Source: Anaerolineaceae bacterium
GTDB lineage: Bacteria > Chloroflexota > Anaerolineae > Anaerolineales > Villigracilaceae
DNA length: 8,192 nt
NCBI GenBank assembly: GCA_009885445.1
Contig: VFKQ01000329.1
Span: 1-8,192, forward strand
Direction of reading: 5' to 3'
The position numbers were made by a program, and so were the translations under genes. The notes below the pieces were generated by a model. That model saw only the letters and a program-made list of their open reading frames with translations, ran no database searches and was not told the origin of the DNA. This document shows positions 1 to 5,425 of the stretch, piece after piece (positions within the stretch are counted from its first letter, which is position 1; each line of letters begins with the position of its first letter).

Positions 1-219
1 CGCAACGTCTCCTGCCTGATTCTGCCCGGCCCCTCACAAAGCGACGCAGACAACATCATTGATTTCGCCGACCTGCTCGGCATCCGCAACAGTCCGCTTT
101 TTGAATTGCATCTGGTGCAAAGATTTGAAATTGACCGCGAGCGCTGGCTATTGGGTTATCTACCCACCGGCAACTACCAACCCAGCGTAATCATTTACGA
201 GTTAATTCCCCGAAAATAA
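1..219 (+). CDS. C-terminal fragment of an unrecognised protein (5' end outside window)
   Basis: An open frame runs from the first base of the window to a TAA at 217-219 and gives 72 residues. The fragment is soluble-looking, with mixed charged and hydrophobic residues and no transmembrane segment. It ends in an alternating hydrophobic stretch (PSVIIYELIPRK), which suggests a terminal beta strand. Codon use, rich in GCC, CGC and GGC, resembles the neighbouring genes, so I believe it is real coding sequence. It converges on the aminotransferase gene with only 4 bp between the two stop codons and no hairpin terminator between them. I do not recognise the family. The missing N-terminal part is needed for any functional call. 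Confidence 0.7.
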   Translation, partial: RNVSCLILPGPSQSDADNIIDFADLLGIRNSPLFELHLVQRFEIDRERWLLGYLPTGNYQPSVIIYELIPRK

Positions 220-223
220 AAAT

Positions 224-1360
224 TTACAAAAGTTGCGGCAAGGCCTTTAACAACGCATCCACATCCTCCCGAGTGTTGTAGCCCTGTATCGAAATACGCA
301 AAAACTTCTCGCCGCGCCAGTCAATCACGGGGGCTTCGATTTGAAATTCATCGTACAAGCGCGTTTTAAAAACGGACAAGTCCACATGCGCGGGCAGGCG
401 CGCCACAAACATTTGCGCAAACCAGCCATCGTCCGCGTAGAACGAGGGCAACCCGGTCAGGGCGCAGAACTCGCGCTCGGCGTCCACAGCCAGGGCGTGA
501 CAGTCGGCGCGCACGGCGTCCCAATTATTTTCCTTTTGAAAAGTAATCGCATCGGGCACAGCCAAAAACGCAGACAAGTCGCGCGTGCCCTGCCACTCGT
601 GATGATCCACAAATTGCGACGGCCCGGGCGCATCAGACTCAAATCCCCACGAAACGATCAGCGGCTCAAGCAGGGACTGTGAAGCGGGTCGGGCGTGGAG
701 AAATCCCGCCCCCTTGGGCGCACACAGCCACTTGTGCAGGTTACCCGCATAAAAGTCCGCGCCGAGCGAATTTAAATTGACAGGAATCTGCCCGGGCGTG
801 TGCGCCCCGTCCACCACTGTCAAAATCCCTGCCGCGCGGGCGCGAGCACAAATCTCTTGCACAGGAAAAATAGTCGCCGTCGCGCTGGTAATGTGACTCA
901 AAAAAATCACCCTCGTTTGATGCGTGACATTTTTCCAAAACGATTCGACAAAGTTTTCGCGTGACGATAAATCCACCGCGCAGGCGCGATAGGAAAACCC
1001 ATGCCGTGCCGCCAGATAACGCCAGGTGCGGTCACACGCGCCGTATTCGTGATGCGTGGTCAACACTTCATCGTCCGCGCCGAGATGCAAACTGCGCGCC
1101 ACAATGTTGACTCCCAGCGTGGCGTTGGTGACAAAAACAAGATCGTCGCGGTCCGCCCCGAGGTAGTTCGCCAGACTTTGGCGCGCATCCGCCATCAGCG
1201 CGCTGGAGCGCCGCGCGAAAAACTCAACGGGTTGCGCTTCCAATTCCCTTTGCCAGCGCTGATATGAGTCAAAGACCGGCTTTGGCGTTGCGCCAAAAGA
1301 GCCGTGATTCAAAAAAATAATTTCAGGGCGAAGCTGGAATTGAGATTTAAGTGTGGGCAT
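224..1360 (-). CDS. PLP-dependent class V aminotransferase, isopenicillin-N-epimerase-like
   Basis: This is a fold-type I, PLP-dependent enzyme of the class V aminotransferase / cysteine desulfurase superfamily, of the subgroup usually annotated isopenicillin N epimerase-like. Starting at the ATG at 1360 it has 378 residues, normal for the family. Visible landmarks are the N-terminal NHGSFG motif (residues 18-23), a cofactor-binding VVDGAH (Asp184 and His187), the Schiff-base lysine in GNLHKWLCAPKG (Lys210), and WQGTRD (256-261). The C-terminal small domain contains LRISIQGYNT, as in relatives. An ATG nine bases upstream (1369) is in frame, but it overlaps a perfect TATAAT on the same strand, so transcription should begin after it and the 1360 start is preferred. 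Substrate cannot be read from sequence. Family members include epimerases, desulfurases and lyases, and nothing nearby suggests beta-lactam synthesis. The enzyme is expected to be cytoplasmic. Confidence 0.88.
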   Translation of the reverse strand: MPTLKSQFQLRPEIIFLNHGSFGATPKPVFDSYQRWQRELEAQPVEFFARRSSALMADARQSLANYLGADRDDLVFVTNATLGVNIVARSLHLGADDEVLTTHHEYGACDRTWRYLAARHGFSYRACAVDLSSRENFVESFWKNVTHQTRVIFLSHITSATATIFPVQEICARARAAGILTVVDGAHTPGQIPVNLNSLGADFYAGNLHKWLCAPKGAGFLHARPASQSLLEPLIVSWGFESDAPGPSQFVDHHEWQGTRDLSAFLAVPDAITFQKENNWDAVRADCHALAVDAEREFCALTGLPSFYADDGWFAQMFVARLPAHVDLSVFKTRLYDEFQIEAPVIDWRGEKFLRISIQGYNTREDVDALLKALPQLL

Positions 1361-1367
1361 AATCGCC

Positions 1368-1373
1368 ATTATA
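1368..1373 (-). promoter_or_regulatory. -10 element of the aminotransferase gene, leaderless-type spacing
   Basis: On the minus strand the hexamer is a perfect TATAAT. Seven bases (GGCGATT) separate it from the ATG at 1360, so a transcript starting at the usual distance would begin at or within a base of that ATG. No Shine-Dalgarno sequence is visible before either candidate start, which fits leaderless translation. No convincing -35 is seen. Confidence 0.6.
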
Positions 1374-1381
1374 AGGCTTCA

Positions 1382-1390
1382 TGTTACAAT
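1382..1390 (+). promoter_or_regulatory. Extended -10 element of smpB, leaderless-type spacing
   Basis: The sequence TGTTACAAT is an extended -10 (TG, one base, then TACAAT). The predicted transcription start is at about 1397, one or two bases before the GTG at 1399. An in-frame ATG at 1381 would lie inside the promoter itself and would not be transcribed from it. The element lies back to back with the minus-strand TATAAT, with 11 bp between the two hexamers. Confidence 0.6.
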
Positions 1391-1398
1391 CTCGCACC

Positions 1399-1860
1399 GT
1401 GAAAAAAGAAGAAGAAATTAAAGTCATCGCCACCAACCGCAAGGCTGGTTTTGAATATTTCCTGTTCGAAAAATTTGAAGCAGGCCTGTCTTTGCAAGGC
1501 TCCGAAATCAAATCTATTCGCGCGGGGCAGATGAGTCTGGTCGAGGCTTACGTTGAAATCAGCGAGGGCCAGGCCTGGTTACGTAGCGCGCATATCGCGC
1601 CCTACATTCAAGCCAGCCACTACAACCACGACCCCGTGCGCGCGCGGCGTCTACTTTTGAAAAAGCGCCAAATCAATCAGCTATTTAATTCCGTGCGCCA
1701 AAAAGGCATGACCATCGTGCCGACGCGAGTCTACATAAAAGAAGGCCGCGCCAAAATAGAAATCGCGCTGGCGCGCGGCAAGAAACTGCACGACAAACGC
1801 GAAGTCATCGCCAAGCGCGACGAAGCCCGCGACTCAGAACGAGCCACGAGAGCGCGTTAG
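1399..1860 (+). CDS. smpB: SsrA-binding protein SmpB
   Basis: SmpB binds the tRNA-like domain of tmRNA and delivers it with EF-Tu to stalled ribosomes for trans-translation. The 153-residue product has the whole family signature. KVIATNRKAGFEYF (residues 9-22) starts the beta barrel, and GLSLQGSEIKSIRAGQMSL (29-47) is the conserved core. A tmRNA-contacting stretch runs through HYNHDPVRARRLLL (74-87), and TIVPTRVYIKEGRAKIEIAL follows (105-124). The basic tail that enters the decoding site has GKKLHDKRE (127-135) and ends in Arg-rich residues. GTG at 1399 gives the usual short Lys/Glu-rich start. The in-frame ATG at 1381 would add six residues but sits in the promoter. No ssrA gene is present in the window. 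The gene is divergent from the aminotransferase, and the stop codon overlaps the first octamer repeat. Confidence 0.96.
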   Translation: MKKEEEIKVIATNRKAGFEYFLFEKFEAGLSLQGSEIKSIRAGQMSLVEAYVEISEGQAWLRSAHIAPYIQASHYNHDPVRARRLLLKKRQINQLFNSVRQKGMTIVPTRVYIKEGRAKIEIALARGKKLHDKREVIAKRDEARDSERATRAR

Positions 1861-1904
1861 TTATGTAGTTGGATAGTTTCGTAGTTATGTAGTTTAATGG
1901 TTAC
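1857..1904 (+). repeat. Degenerate 8-bp tandem array, left arm (consensus (G/A)TAGTTNN)
   Basis: Six consecutive octamers can be read in phase: TTAGTTAT, GTAGTTGG, ATAGTTTC, GTAGTTAT, GTAGTTTA, ATGGTTAC. The first overlaps the smpB stop codon. The array is paired with an oppositely oriented array at 1931-1986. Together they flank a 26-bp spacer and could form a long imperfect hairpin or cruciform, possibly serving as the smpB 3' structure. Confidence 0.8.
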
Positions 1905-1930
1905 GCAATTAGACAACATTATCGCGCGCA

Positions 1931-1986
1931 ACAAACTATAAAACTATCAAACCATCGAACTAACCAACCATCCAACTATCCAACTA
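1931..1986 (-). repeat. 8-bp tandem array, right arm, inverted relative to the left arm
   Basis: Seven in-phase octamers are read on the plus strand: ACAAACTA, TAAAACTA, TCAAACCA, TCGAACTA, ACCAACCA, TCCAACTA, TCCAACTA. On the minus strand they become TAGTTGGA, TAGTTGGA, TGGTTGGT, TAGTTCGA and so on, the same unit as the left arm. A perfect 12-bp inverted match joins 1867-1878 to 1974-1985. The array ends 9 bp before the next start codon. Confidence 0.8.
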
Positions 1987-1995
1987 AAAACTAAA

Positions 1996-2778
1996 ATGCC
2001 CCCTTCCACCATCGGCGCCATCAACCAACTTTCCGAAAGCGAAAAGCGCAAAGTGTATGCGCGCATCATTCCGCGCGCACTACTCGAGCGCTTTAATTTA
2101 CCCGACGCCGAATCGCCCGCCCTGCAAAATTTTTTACAATTCACTTTCGCGCCGCACTCCAGCGATGTTGAAATGTCGCTCTTTCACCAGCCAAATTTTC
2201 CCGACCCAATTCTGTACGGCCACCTGACCGACACGCTTAACGGCCAGATTCACATTCTGCTTTACATCCTCAATGACCCCACAGCCCCGCGCTTTAATGT
2301 GGATATAACCCCCGACGGACAGGCCACAAAATTTGGAACATTTCTGCGCAACCTGACGGCGGAACAAGACGCGCTCTTAGCGGGTCTGGCACCCGGGCAG
2401 GTGCGCCGCGGATTGCGCCTTCTGCCAGCGGCCATGTCCACGTTTGAGGAATTCGTCCACTCACTCAGGCATGAATATTATTTTGTTGAGCCGCTCTTCT
2501 ATCACAACGCTGTGCTATTTGAACGCTATGGATTTGCCTATCAAGAAGGTCGCCGCTTTATGGAGCGCATCCACAAAGGCTTTTCAGCCAACGGTGACTT
2601 GCTCAACCAACTGGATGGCGAAAATATTTTTCGCCATCGTGAGGCGGCCGCATCGGTGCGTCTGCGCTCATGGGCGCTCCACGACGGAATTCTGGGCGAA
2701 GCCTTCACCAATGTCACCATGTACAAGCGCATCGGAAAACCCGCCAACGTGAACACCTGCCCAGAAATTGCGTGGTAG
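1996..2778 (+). CDS. Protein of unknown function, 260 residues
   Basis: The family is not recognised. The product is a soluble, probably cytoplasmic protein with no signal peptide and no transmembrane segment. The N-terminal third is helical-looking (SESEKRKVYARIIPRALLERF, residues 13-33). A central region resembles alternating strands (GQIHILLYILNDP, 83-95; PRFNVDITPDG, 98-108). The C-terminal half is aromatic- and His-rich (HEYYFVEPLFYHN, 159-171; ERYGFAYQEGRRFMERIHKGF, 176-196) and is probably helical. A single cysteine lies near the end (Cys255). No nucleotide-binding or catalytic signature is evident. The frame is long, uninterrupted and has local codon use, so it is a real gene. No Shine-Dalgarno sequence precedes the ATG. 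The dehydrogenase gene starts 28 bp downstream on the same strand, so co-transcription is likely. Confidence 0.8.
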   Translation: MPPSTIGAINQLSESEKRKVYARIIPRALLERFNLPDAESPALQNFLQFTFAPHSSDVEMSLFHQPNFPDPILYGHLTDTLNGQIHILLYILNDPTAPRFNVDITPDGQATKFGTFLRNLTAEQDALLAGLAPGQVRRGLRLLPAAMSTFEEFVHSLRHEYYFVEPLFYHNAVLFERYGFAYQEGRRFMERIHKGFSANGDLLNQLDGENIFRHREAAASVRLRSWALHDGILGEAFTNVTMYKRIGKPANVNTCPEIAW

Positions 2779-2793
2779 CTAAAAACAACGCTC

Positions 2794-2800
2794 GAGGAGA
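2794..2800 (+). promoter_or_regulatory. Shine-Dalgarno sequence deciding a GTG start
   Basis: GAGGAGA lies 6 bases before the GTG at 2807. This fixes the non-ATG start of the dehydrogenase gene. Confidence 0.8.
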
Positions 2801-2806
2801 ATCTAC

Positions 2807-3697
2807 GTGGATAAAAATATCGGCTTCATCGGGCTGGGCATCATGGGACGCGGCATGACGCATAACTTGTTAAAGGCCGGGCATGCTGTAACCGTGTGGA
2901 ATCGCAATCCAGCGCGCATGGACGAATTTATAACGGCGGGCGCAAAGTCTGCGGCATCGCCTGCCGCGATGACGGCGCAATGCGACGTCATCTTGATTTG
3001 CGTCAGCGACACGCCAGATGTGGAGCAGGTTTTGTTTGGCGCACAGGGAGTGAGTAGCGGCGTAAAAGCGGACGCATTGGTCATTGACCACAGCACGATA
3101 AGTCCGCATGCAACGCTTGAAATGGCAACCCGCCTGAATTCACAAGGCGTGCGCTTTCTCGACGCACCCGTCAGCGGCGGCAGTGAGGGCGCGGCAAAGG
3201 GCATCCTTTCGATCATGGTCGGCGGCGATGCGGAGGATGTGGAACGCGCCCTACCCATCTTGCAGGCCTACGGGAAGACGATCACCCATGTCGGCAAACA
3301 AGGCGCGGGGCAAACCGCGAAGTTAGTGAATCAAATATTGGTGGTGATAAATCAACTGGCGGCCAGCGAGGCTTTATTATTCGCTCAGGCGGGCGGACTC
3401 GATTTATCAAAAACCATCGAGGCGGTAAAAGGCGGCGCGGCGGGTTCGTGGATGTTGGCCAATCGCGGTCCGCAGATGATCGTGCGCGATTTCCGCCCAG
3501 GCTTCACGATTGATCTGCAACAAAAAGATTTGCGTCTCGTGCTCGAAGCGGCTGACCAATTGGGCGTGCCGCTGTTAGCGACGAGCCTCGTCTTTCAGAT
3601 GTACCGCACATTACAGGCGCAGGGTCTCGGCGGTGAAGGGAATCACGGTTTGGTGAAAGCGCTTGAGCAAATGATGGGCGTTGAGTTGGGCAAGTAA
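2807..3697 (+). CDS. Beta-hydroxyacid dehydrogenase (3-hydroxyisobutyrate / 2-hydroxy-3-oxopropionate family)
   Basis: This is an NAD(P)-dependent oxidoreductase of the beta-hydroxyacid dehydrogenase family, which includes 3-hydroxyisobutyrate dehydrogenase (valine degradation), tartronate-semialdehyde reductase and glyoxylate/succinic-semialdehyde reductases. The 296-residue length is typical. The N-terminal Rossmann fold has GFIGLGIMGRGM (residues 6-17) followed by VWNRNPAR (30-37), where the Arg after Asn suggests NADP as a possible cofactor. The substrate-binding motif is DAPVSGGSEGA (119-129), with Ser123. The catalytic lysine motif is GAGQTAKLVNQ (Lys172, Asn175), and the C-terminal helical domain has FTIDLQQKDLRL (Lys240, Asp241). 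The FTIDLQQKD form resembles tartronate-semialdehyde reductases more than classic 3-hydroxyisobutyrate dehydrogenase, but the physiological substrate remains open. No valine-degradation genes adjoin it. It follows the unknown 260-residue gene on the same strand. Confidence 0.92.
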   Translation: MDKNIGFIGLGIMGRGMTHNLLKAGHAVTVWNRNPARMDEFITAGAKSAASPAAMTAQCDVILICVSDTPDVEQVLFGAQGVSSGVKADALVIDHSTISPHATLEMATRLNSQGVRFLDAPVSGGSEGAAKGILSIMVGGDAEDVERALPILQAYGKTITHVGKQGAGQTAKLVNQILVVINQLAASEALLFAQAGGLDLSKTIEAVKGGAAGSWMLANRGPQMIVRDFRPGFTIDLQQKDLRLVLEAADQLGVPLLATSLVFQMYRTLQAQGLGGEGNHGLVKALEQMMGVELGK

Positions 3698-3724
3698 TGA
3701 GTGTGTATGCAAATTCAGCACTGG

Positions 3725-3832
3725 CTGTCTTTGCGAGGAGCTGCGAGCCTTAAACGGCGAGTGGCGGCGACAAAGCAATCTCCTCTTTTAAGCACGAGAT
3801 TGCTTCGGGCGAGTACGCCCTCGCAATGACAG
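3725..3832. repeat. 108-bp palindromic MITE/REP-like intergenic element
   Basis: The ends are 14-bp terminal inverted repeats: CTGTCTTTGCGAGG at 3725-3738 and CCTCGCAATGACAG at 3819-3832, with one mismatch. An inner perfect 9-bp inverted pair joins AGCAATCTC (3774-3782) to GAGATTGCT (3796-3804). A small hairpin, GGGCG-agta-CGCCC, lies at 3807-3820. No ORF is inside. From memory, closely similar sequences built from CATTGCGAG and GAAGCAATCTC recur between genes of several environmental bacteria. It lies just after the dehydrogenase gene and could also fold in its 3' UTR. A target-site duplication is not obvious. Confidence 0.75.
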
Positions 3833-3875
3833 GTCTATAGTAGCGAGTGGTTTTGCGTAAGCCCATTAATAAAGT

Positions 3876-3905
3876 AAAGACCCACGATTTTCATCGTGGG
3901 TCTTT
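3876..3905 (-). terminator. Intrinsic terminator of the tRNA gene (bidirectional structure)
   Basis: A perfect 13-bp stem pairs AAAGACCCACGAT (3876-3888) with ATCGTGGGTCTTT (3893-3905) around a four-base loop. On the minus strand it lies directly after the 3' end of the tRNA gene, with T-rich sequence following. On the plus strand it ends in TCTTTTG, so it could also stop transcripts from the dehydrogenase side. Confidence 0.85.
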
Positions 3906-3912
3906 TGTCAGG

Positions 3913-3984
3913 TAGCGGGGGCAGGACTCGAACCTGCGGCCTCCGGGTTATGAGCCCGACGAGCTGCCACTGCTCTACCCCGCA
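3913..3984 (-). tRNA. Initiator tRNA-Met (anticodon CAT)
   Basis: The 72-nt cloverleaf is complete. It has acceptor arm TGCGGGG/CCCCGCT, D arm GAGC/GCTC, anticodon arm TCGGG-CTCATAA-CCCGG, a five-base variable loop, T arm GCAGG-TTCGAGT-CCTGC and discriminator A. Initiator identity is shown by the three consecutive G:C pairs next to the CTCATAA loop, by the A11:U24 pair in the D stem, and by the absence of a Watson-Crick pair at 1:72. Here that mismatch is U:U, where the familiar bacterial form is C:A. The bases after the discriminator are CCT, so the terminal CCA is not fully encoded and must be completed by CCA-adding enzyme. The gene has its own promoter upstream and a terminator immediately downstream. 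Confidence 0.95.
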
Positions 3985-3997
3985 TCGAAGGACTGAG

Positions 3998-4026
3998 AGT
4001 TTACCAGACATGCAAAAGTGCGTCAA
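3998..4026 (-). promoter_or_regulatory. Sigma-70-type promoter of the initiator tRNA gene
   Basis: On the minus strand, a -35 TTGACG (4021-4026) and a -10 TAAACT (3998-4003) are separated by exactly 17 bases. The -10 is extended by TG at 4006-4005. The start site would be near 3991, about 7 bases before the mature tRNA 5' end, so little 5' processing is needed. Confidence 0.8.
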
Positions 4027-4073
4027 GCGCGTTTATGTAAATTGTTATCGCTTTCTCAAAATCCAAAAACCTT

Positions 4074-4140
4074 CAACGCGAATTTCGCAAATGGGCGAAT
4101 GGAGCGAATAAACAATGAAAAATTCGTGATATTCGCGTTG
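4074..4140. repeat. 67-bp palindromic intergenic repeat
   Basis: The outer arms CAACGCGAAT (4074-4083) and ATTCGCGTTG (4131-4140) are perfect reverse complements. The match continues inwards to 19 bases with three mismatches. The interior carries several GCGAAT/ATTCG copies. On the minus strand it lies downstream of the lipoprotein gene and is followed by GGTTTTTGG, so it may act as a loose 3' hairpin. No ORF is present. The rest of 4027-4183 holds nothing else I can identify. Confidence 0.7.
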
Positions 4141-4183
4141 TATCTGCTGTGTGTAAGATCAGCTATTAAGTCAGCCGGAAAAA

Positions 4184-4852
4184 TCAGGGGACGGGCGTGG
4201 GCGTGGCGCAGTGCGTAATCGAAATGTCGTCGTAGTAAACGAGGGAACTGCCCAGGTGATTTAAGTATGAATCAGAGGCGACGATTTGGTATTGGAGCCA
4301 GGCGTCGTCGAAATCCTGATAGCGCGAGATGTTGTCTACGCTGACGGTGTAGGTGTAGACGCCCTTGTTGCCGCTCATGATGGCGCCGCCGCCCCACTCT
4401 GTGCCGAGACTGGTGTATTTATCTTGCATACGCATAAAAAGTAAAACGTAATACAGGCGCGGCACTTTGTTGACGCGGACGGTGAAGTTGATCGCGTCTG
4501 GTCCGCCACAGCGCCCCCATTGAATCAGTCCGCCGGAAATTTGCACGATGCTGAAGATGGGACTGCCCGGCGTAAGCACAGATAGGTTGGGCGCGGGGAA
4601 AGTGATGGTGGGGCGCTGCGTGGCTGTGCGCGATGCAAACGGCGTACGCGTGAACACTGGCGTGGGCGTGTTGGTAATAGTGGGCGTTTCGCTGGGCAGG
4701 CGCGTTTCGCCGGGGACGAGGGTGACGGTGGGCGAGGACGTGTTCGTCGCGCTGGGTTGAGGGAGAAATGCAGAGAGGCTGGGGATGCTGGAACACGCCG
4801 AAAAAAGTAAAGCGAAAAGCATAACTTCCGCGTAACGTTTAATCTGCAACAT
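4184..4852 (-). CDS. Predicted lipoprotein with Thr/Pro-rich linker and a small C-terminal domain
   Basis: The 222-residue product begins with a short basic segment and a hydrophobic stretch ending in the lipobox LFSAC, so Cys20 should be lipidated and the protein anchored on the outer face of the membrane. Residues about 31-96 form a Ser/Thr/Pro-rich, presumably extended linker (TPTITNTPTPVFTRTP and similar). The remainder (about 97-215) looks like a compact beta domain with many aromatic residues. Two cysteines (Cys115 and Cys215) at its two ends could form a disulfide. It finishes with a short ATPTPVP tail. The family is not recognised; function may be binding or wall-associated. A GGAG at 4862-4865 lies 9 bases before the ATG. 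It starts 3 bp after the dehydratase stop and is the last gene of the hicBA operon. Confidence 0.8.
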   Translation of the reverse strand: MLQIKRYAEVMLFALLFSACSSIPSLSAFLPQPSATNTSSPTVTLVPGETRLPSETPTITNTPTPVFTRTPFASRTATQRPTITFPAPNLSVLTPGSPIFSIVQISGGLIQWGRCGGPDAINFTVRVNKVPRLYYVLLFMRMQDKYTSLGTEWGGGAIMSGNKGVYTYTVSVDNISRYQDFDDAWLQYQIVASDSYLNHLGSSLVYYDDISITHCATPTPVP

Positions 4853-4855
4853 GGA

Positions 4856-5197
4856 CTATGACTCCATCAACTCATCCGTCTTCGCGGCCATGATGAAATC
4901 GTTTTTGTGCAGGCCCTTGATTTTGTGCGACCACCACTGAACAGTGACGCGGCCCCATTCGGTGATGATCAGGGGATGATGTCCCTGCTCTTCAGCGATG
5001 GCGCCGACGCGGTTGGTGAAGGCGAGGGCGTCGACGTAGCTCTTTAGTTTGTAGACCCGCTCAAGGCGCGGGATGCCCGCCACTTCGCGGACTTGCCAGT
5101 CCGCAACTTGCGGGTGCAGTTCAGCAATCTCGGCGTCGCTGAGAGTCGGTTCGCCGCCGCGGCAGGCGACACATTGGAATTGGGAAAGTTGGCTCAT
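4856..5197 (-). CDS. Pterin-4a-carbinolamine dehydratase (PCD/DCoH family)
   Basis: The family dehydrates 4a-hydroxytetrahydrobiopterin, recycling the cofactor of aromatic amino acid hydroxylases. In bacteria lacking such hydroxylases, related proteins have been linked to molybdopterin metabolism. The 113-residue product has the family signature: EEQGHHP (residues 69-75, with His73 and His74), an aromatic at Trp81, His91 in WWSHKIKGL, and Asp100. An N-terminal CVAC (Cys9, Cys12) followed by RGGEPTLS is a conserved extension seen in one bacterial subgroup. Its ATG shares one base with the TAA of the upstream hicA-like gene (TAATG). A GGAG (5206-5209) lies inside the end of that gene, 8 bases before the start, so translational coupling is likely. 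No hydroxylase is nearby, so the partner pathway is unknown. Confidence 0.92.
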   Translation of the reverse strand: MSQLSQFQCVACRGGEPTLSDAEIAELHPQVADWQVREVAGIPRLERVYKLKSYVDALAFTNRVGAIAEEQGHHPLIITEWGRVTVQWWSHKIKGLHKNDFIMAAKTDELMES

Positions 5198-5424
5198 TAT
5201 TTTTTCTCCAGAAATTCATCAGGCTCAACGTTGGCTTGTTTCAAAATGGCGCGCAAGGTTCCTTCGGGCATATCGCCCGGATGATTCGGAATCGTGGTGA
5301 ACCTGCCAGTGGCGGAATTGCGCCAGATTTCATGGCTCCCGGCGGCGTGACGAAAAAACTCAAAGCCAAATGCCTTGAGTTTTTTTATTATTTGGCGATA
5401 GCGAAACCCCGAAAGACGGCCCAC
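5197..5424 (-). CDS. hicA: HicA-type mRNA interferase toxin
   Basis: HicA toxins are small double-stranded-RNA-binding-fold ribonucleases that cleave mRNA on the ribosome and are neutralised by HicB. The 75-residue product has the family pattern: FRYRQIIKKLKAFGFEFFR (7-25), the catalytic histidine in GSHEIWRN (His31), TTIPNHPG with the conserved His-Pro (43-50), and the C-terminal GTLRAILKQANV (55-66). All expected residues are present, so it looks intact. The start is a GTG at 5424, with GAGG at 5431-5434 six bases before it, and one base separates it from the antitoxin stop. The order antitoxin-toxin is the reverse of the E. coli hicAB order but is common in other phyla. The dehydratase gene overlaps its stop by one base. 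Confidence 0.92.
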   Translation of the reverse strand: MGRLSGFRYRQIIKKLKAFGFEFFRHAAGSHEIWRNSATGRFTTIPNHPGDMPEGTLRAILKQANVEPDEFLEKK

Positions 5425-5425
5425 C

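Noticed and set aside
341..682. Plus-strand open frame of 113 codons inside the aminotransferase gene
   Set aside because: It is antisense to a strongly supported enzyme with all catalytic motifs, and its own translation is Arg/His-rich with no family features.
224..1360. Specific assignment as a beta-lactam pathway isopenicillin N epimerase
   Set aside because: The similarity is to the broad family only, and no beta-lactam synthesis genes are in the window.
1381..1398. ATG at 1381 as the smpB start
   Set aside because: The ATG overlaps the extended -10 element, and the added residues LQSRT are not typical of SmpB. The GTG at 1399 gives the normal N-terminus. A weak AAGG before 1381 keeps this only as an alternative.
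1857..1986. The octamer region as a CRISPR array
   Set aside because: Units are only 8 bp, contiguous without unique spacers, and inverted in the second half, unlike CRISPR repeats.
3835..4111. Short open frames on both strands over the tRNA gene
   Set aside because: They run through a complete initiator tRNA, its promoter and its terminator, so they are not protein-coding.
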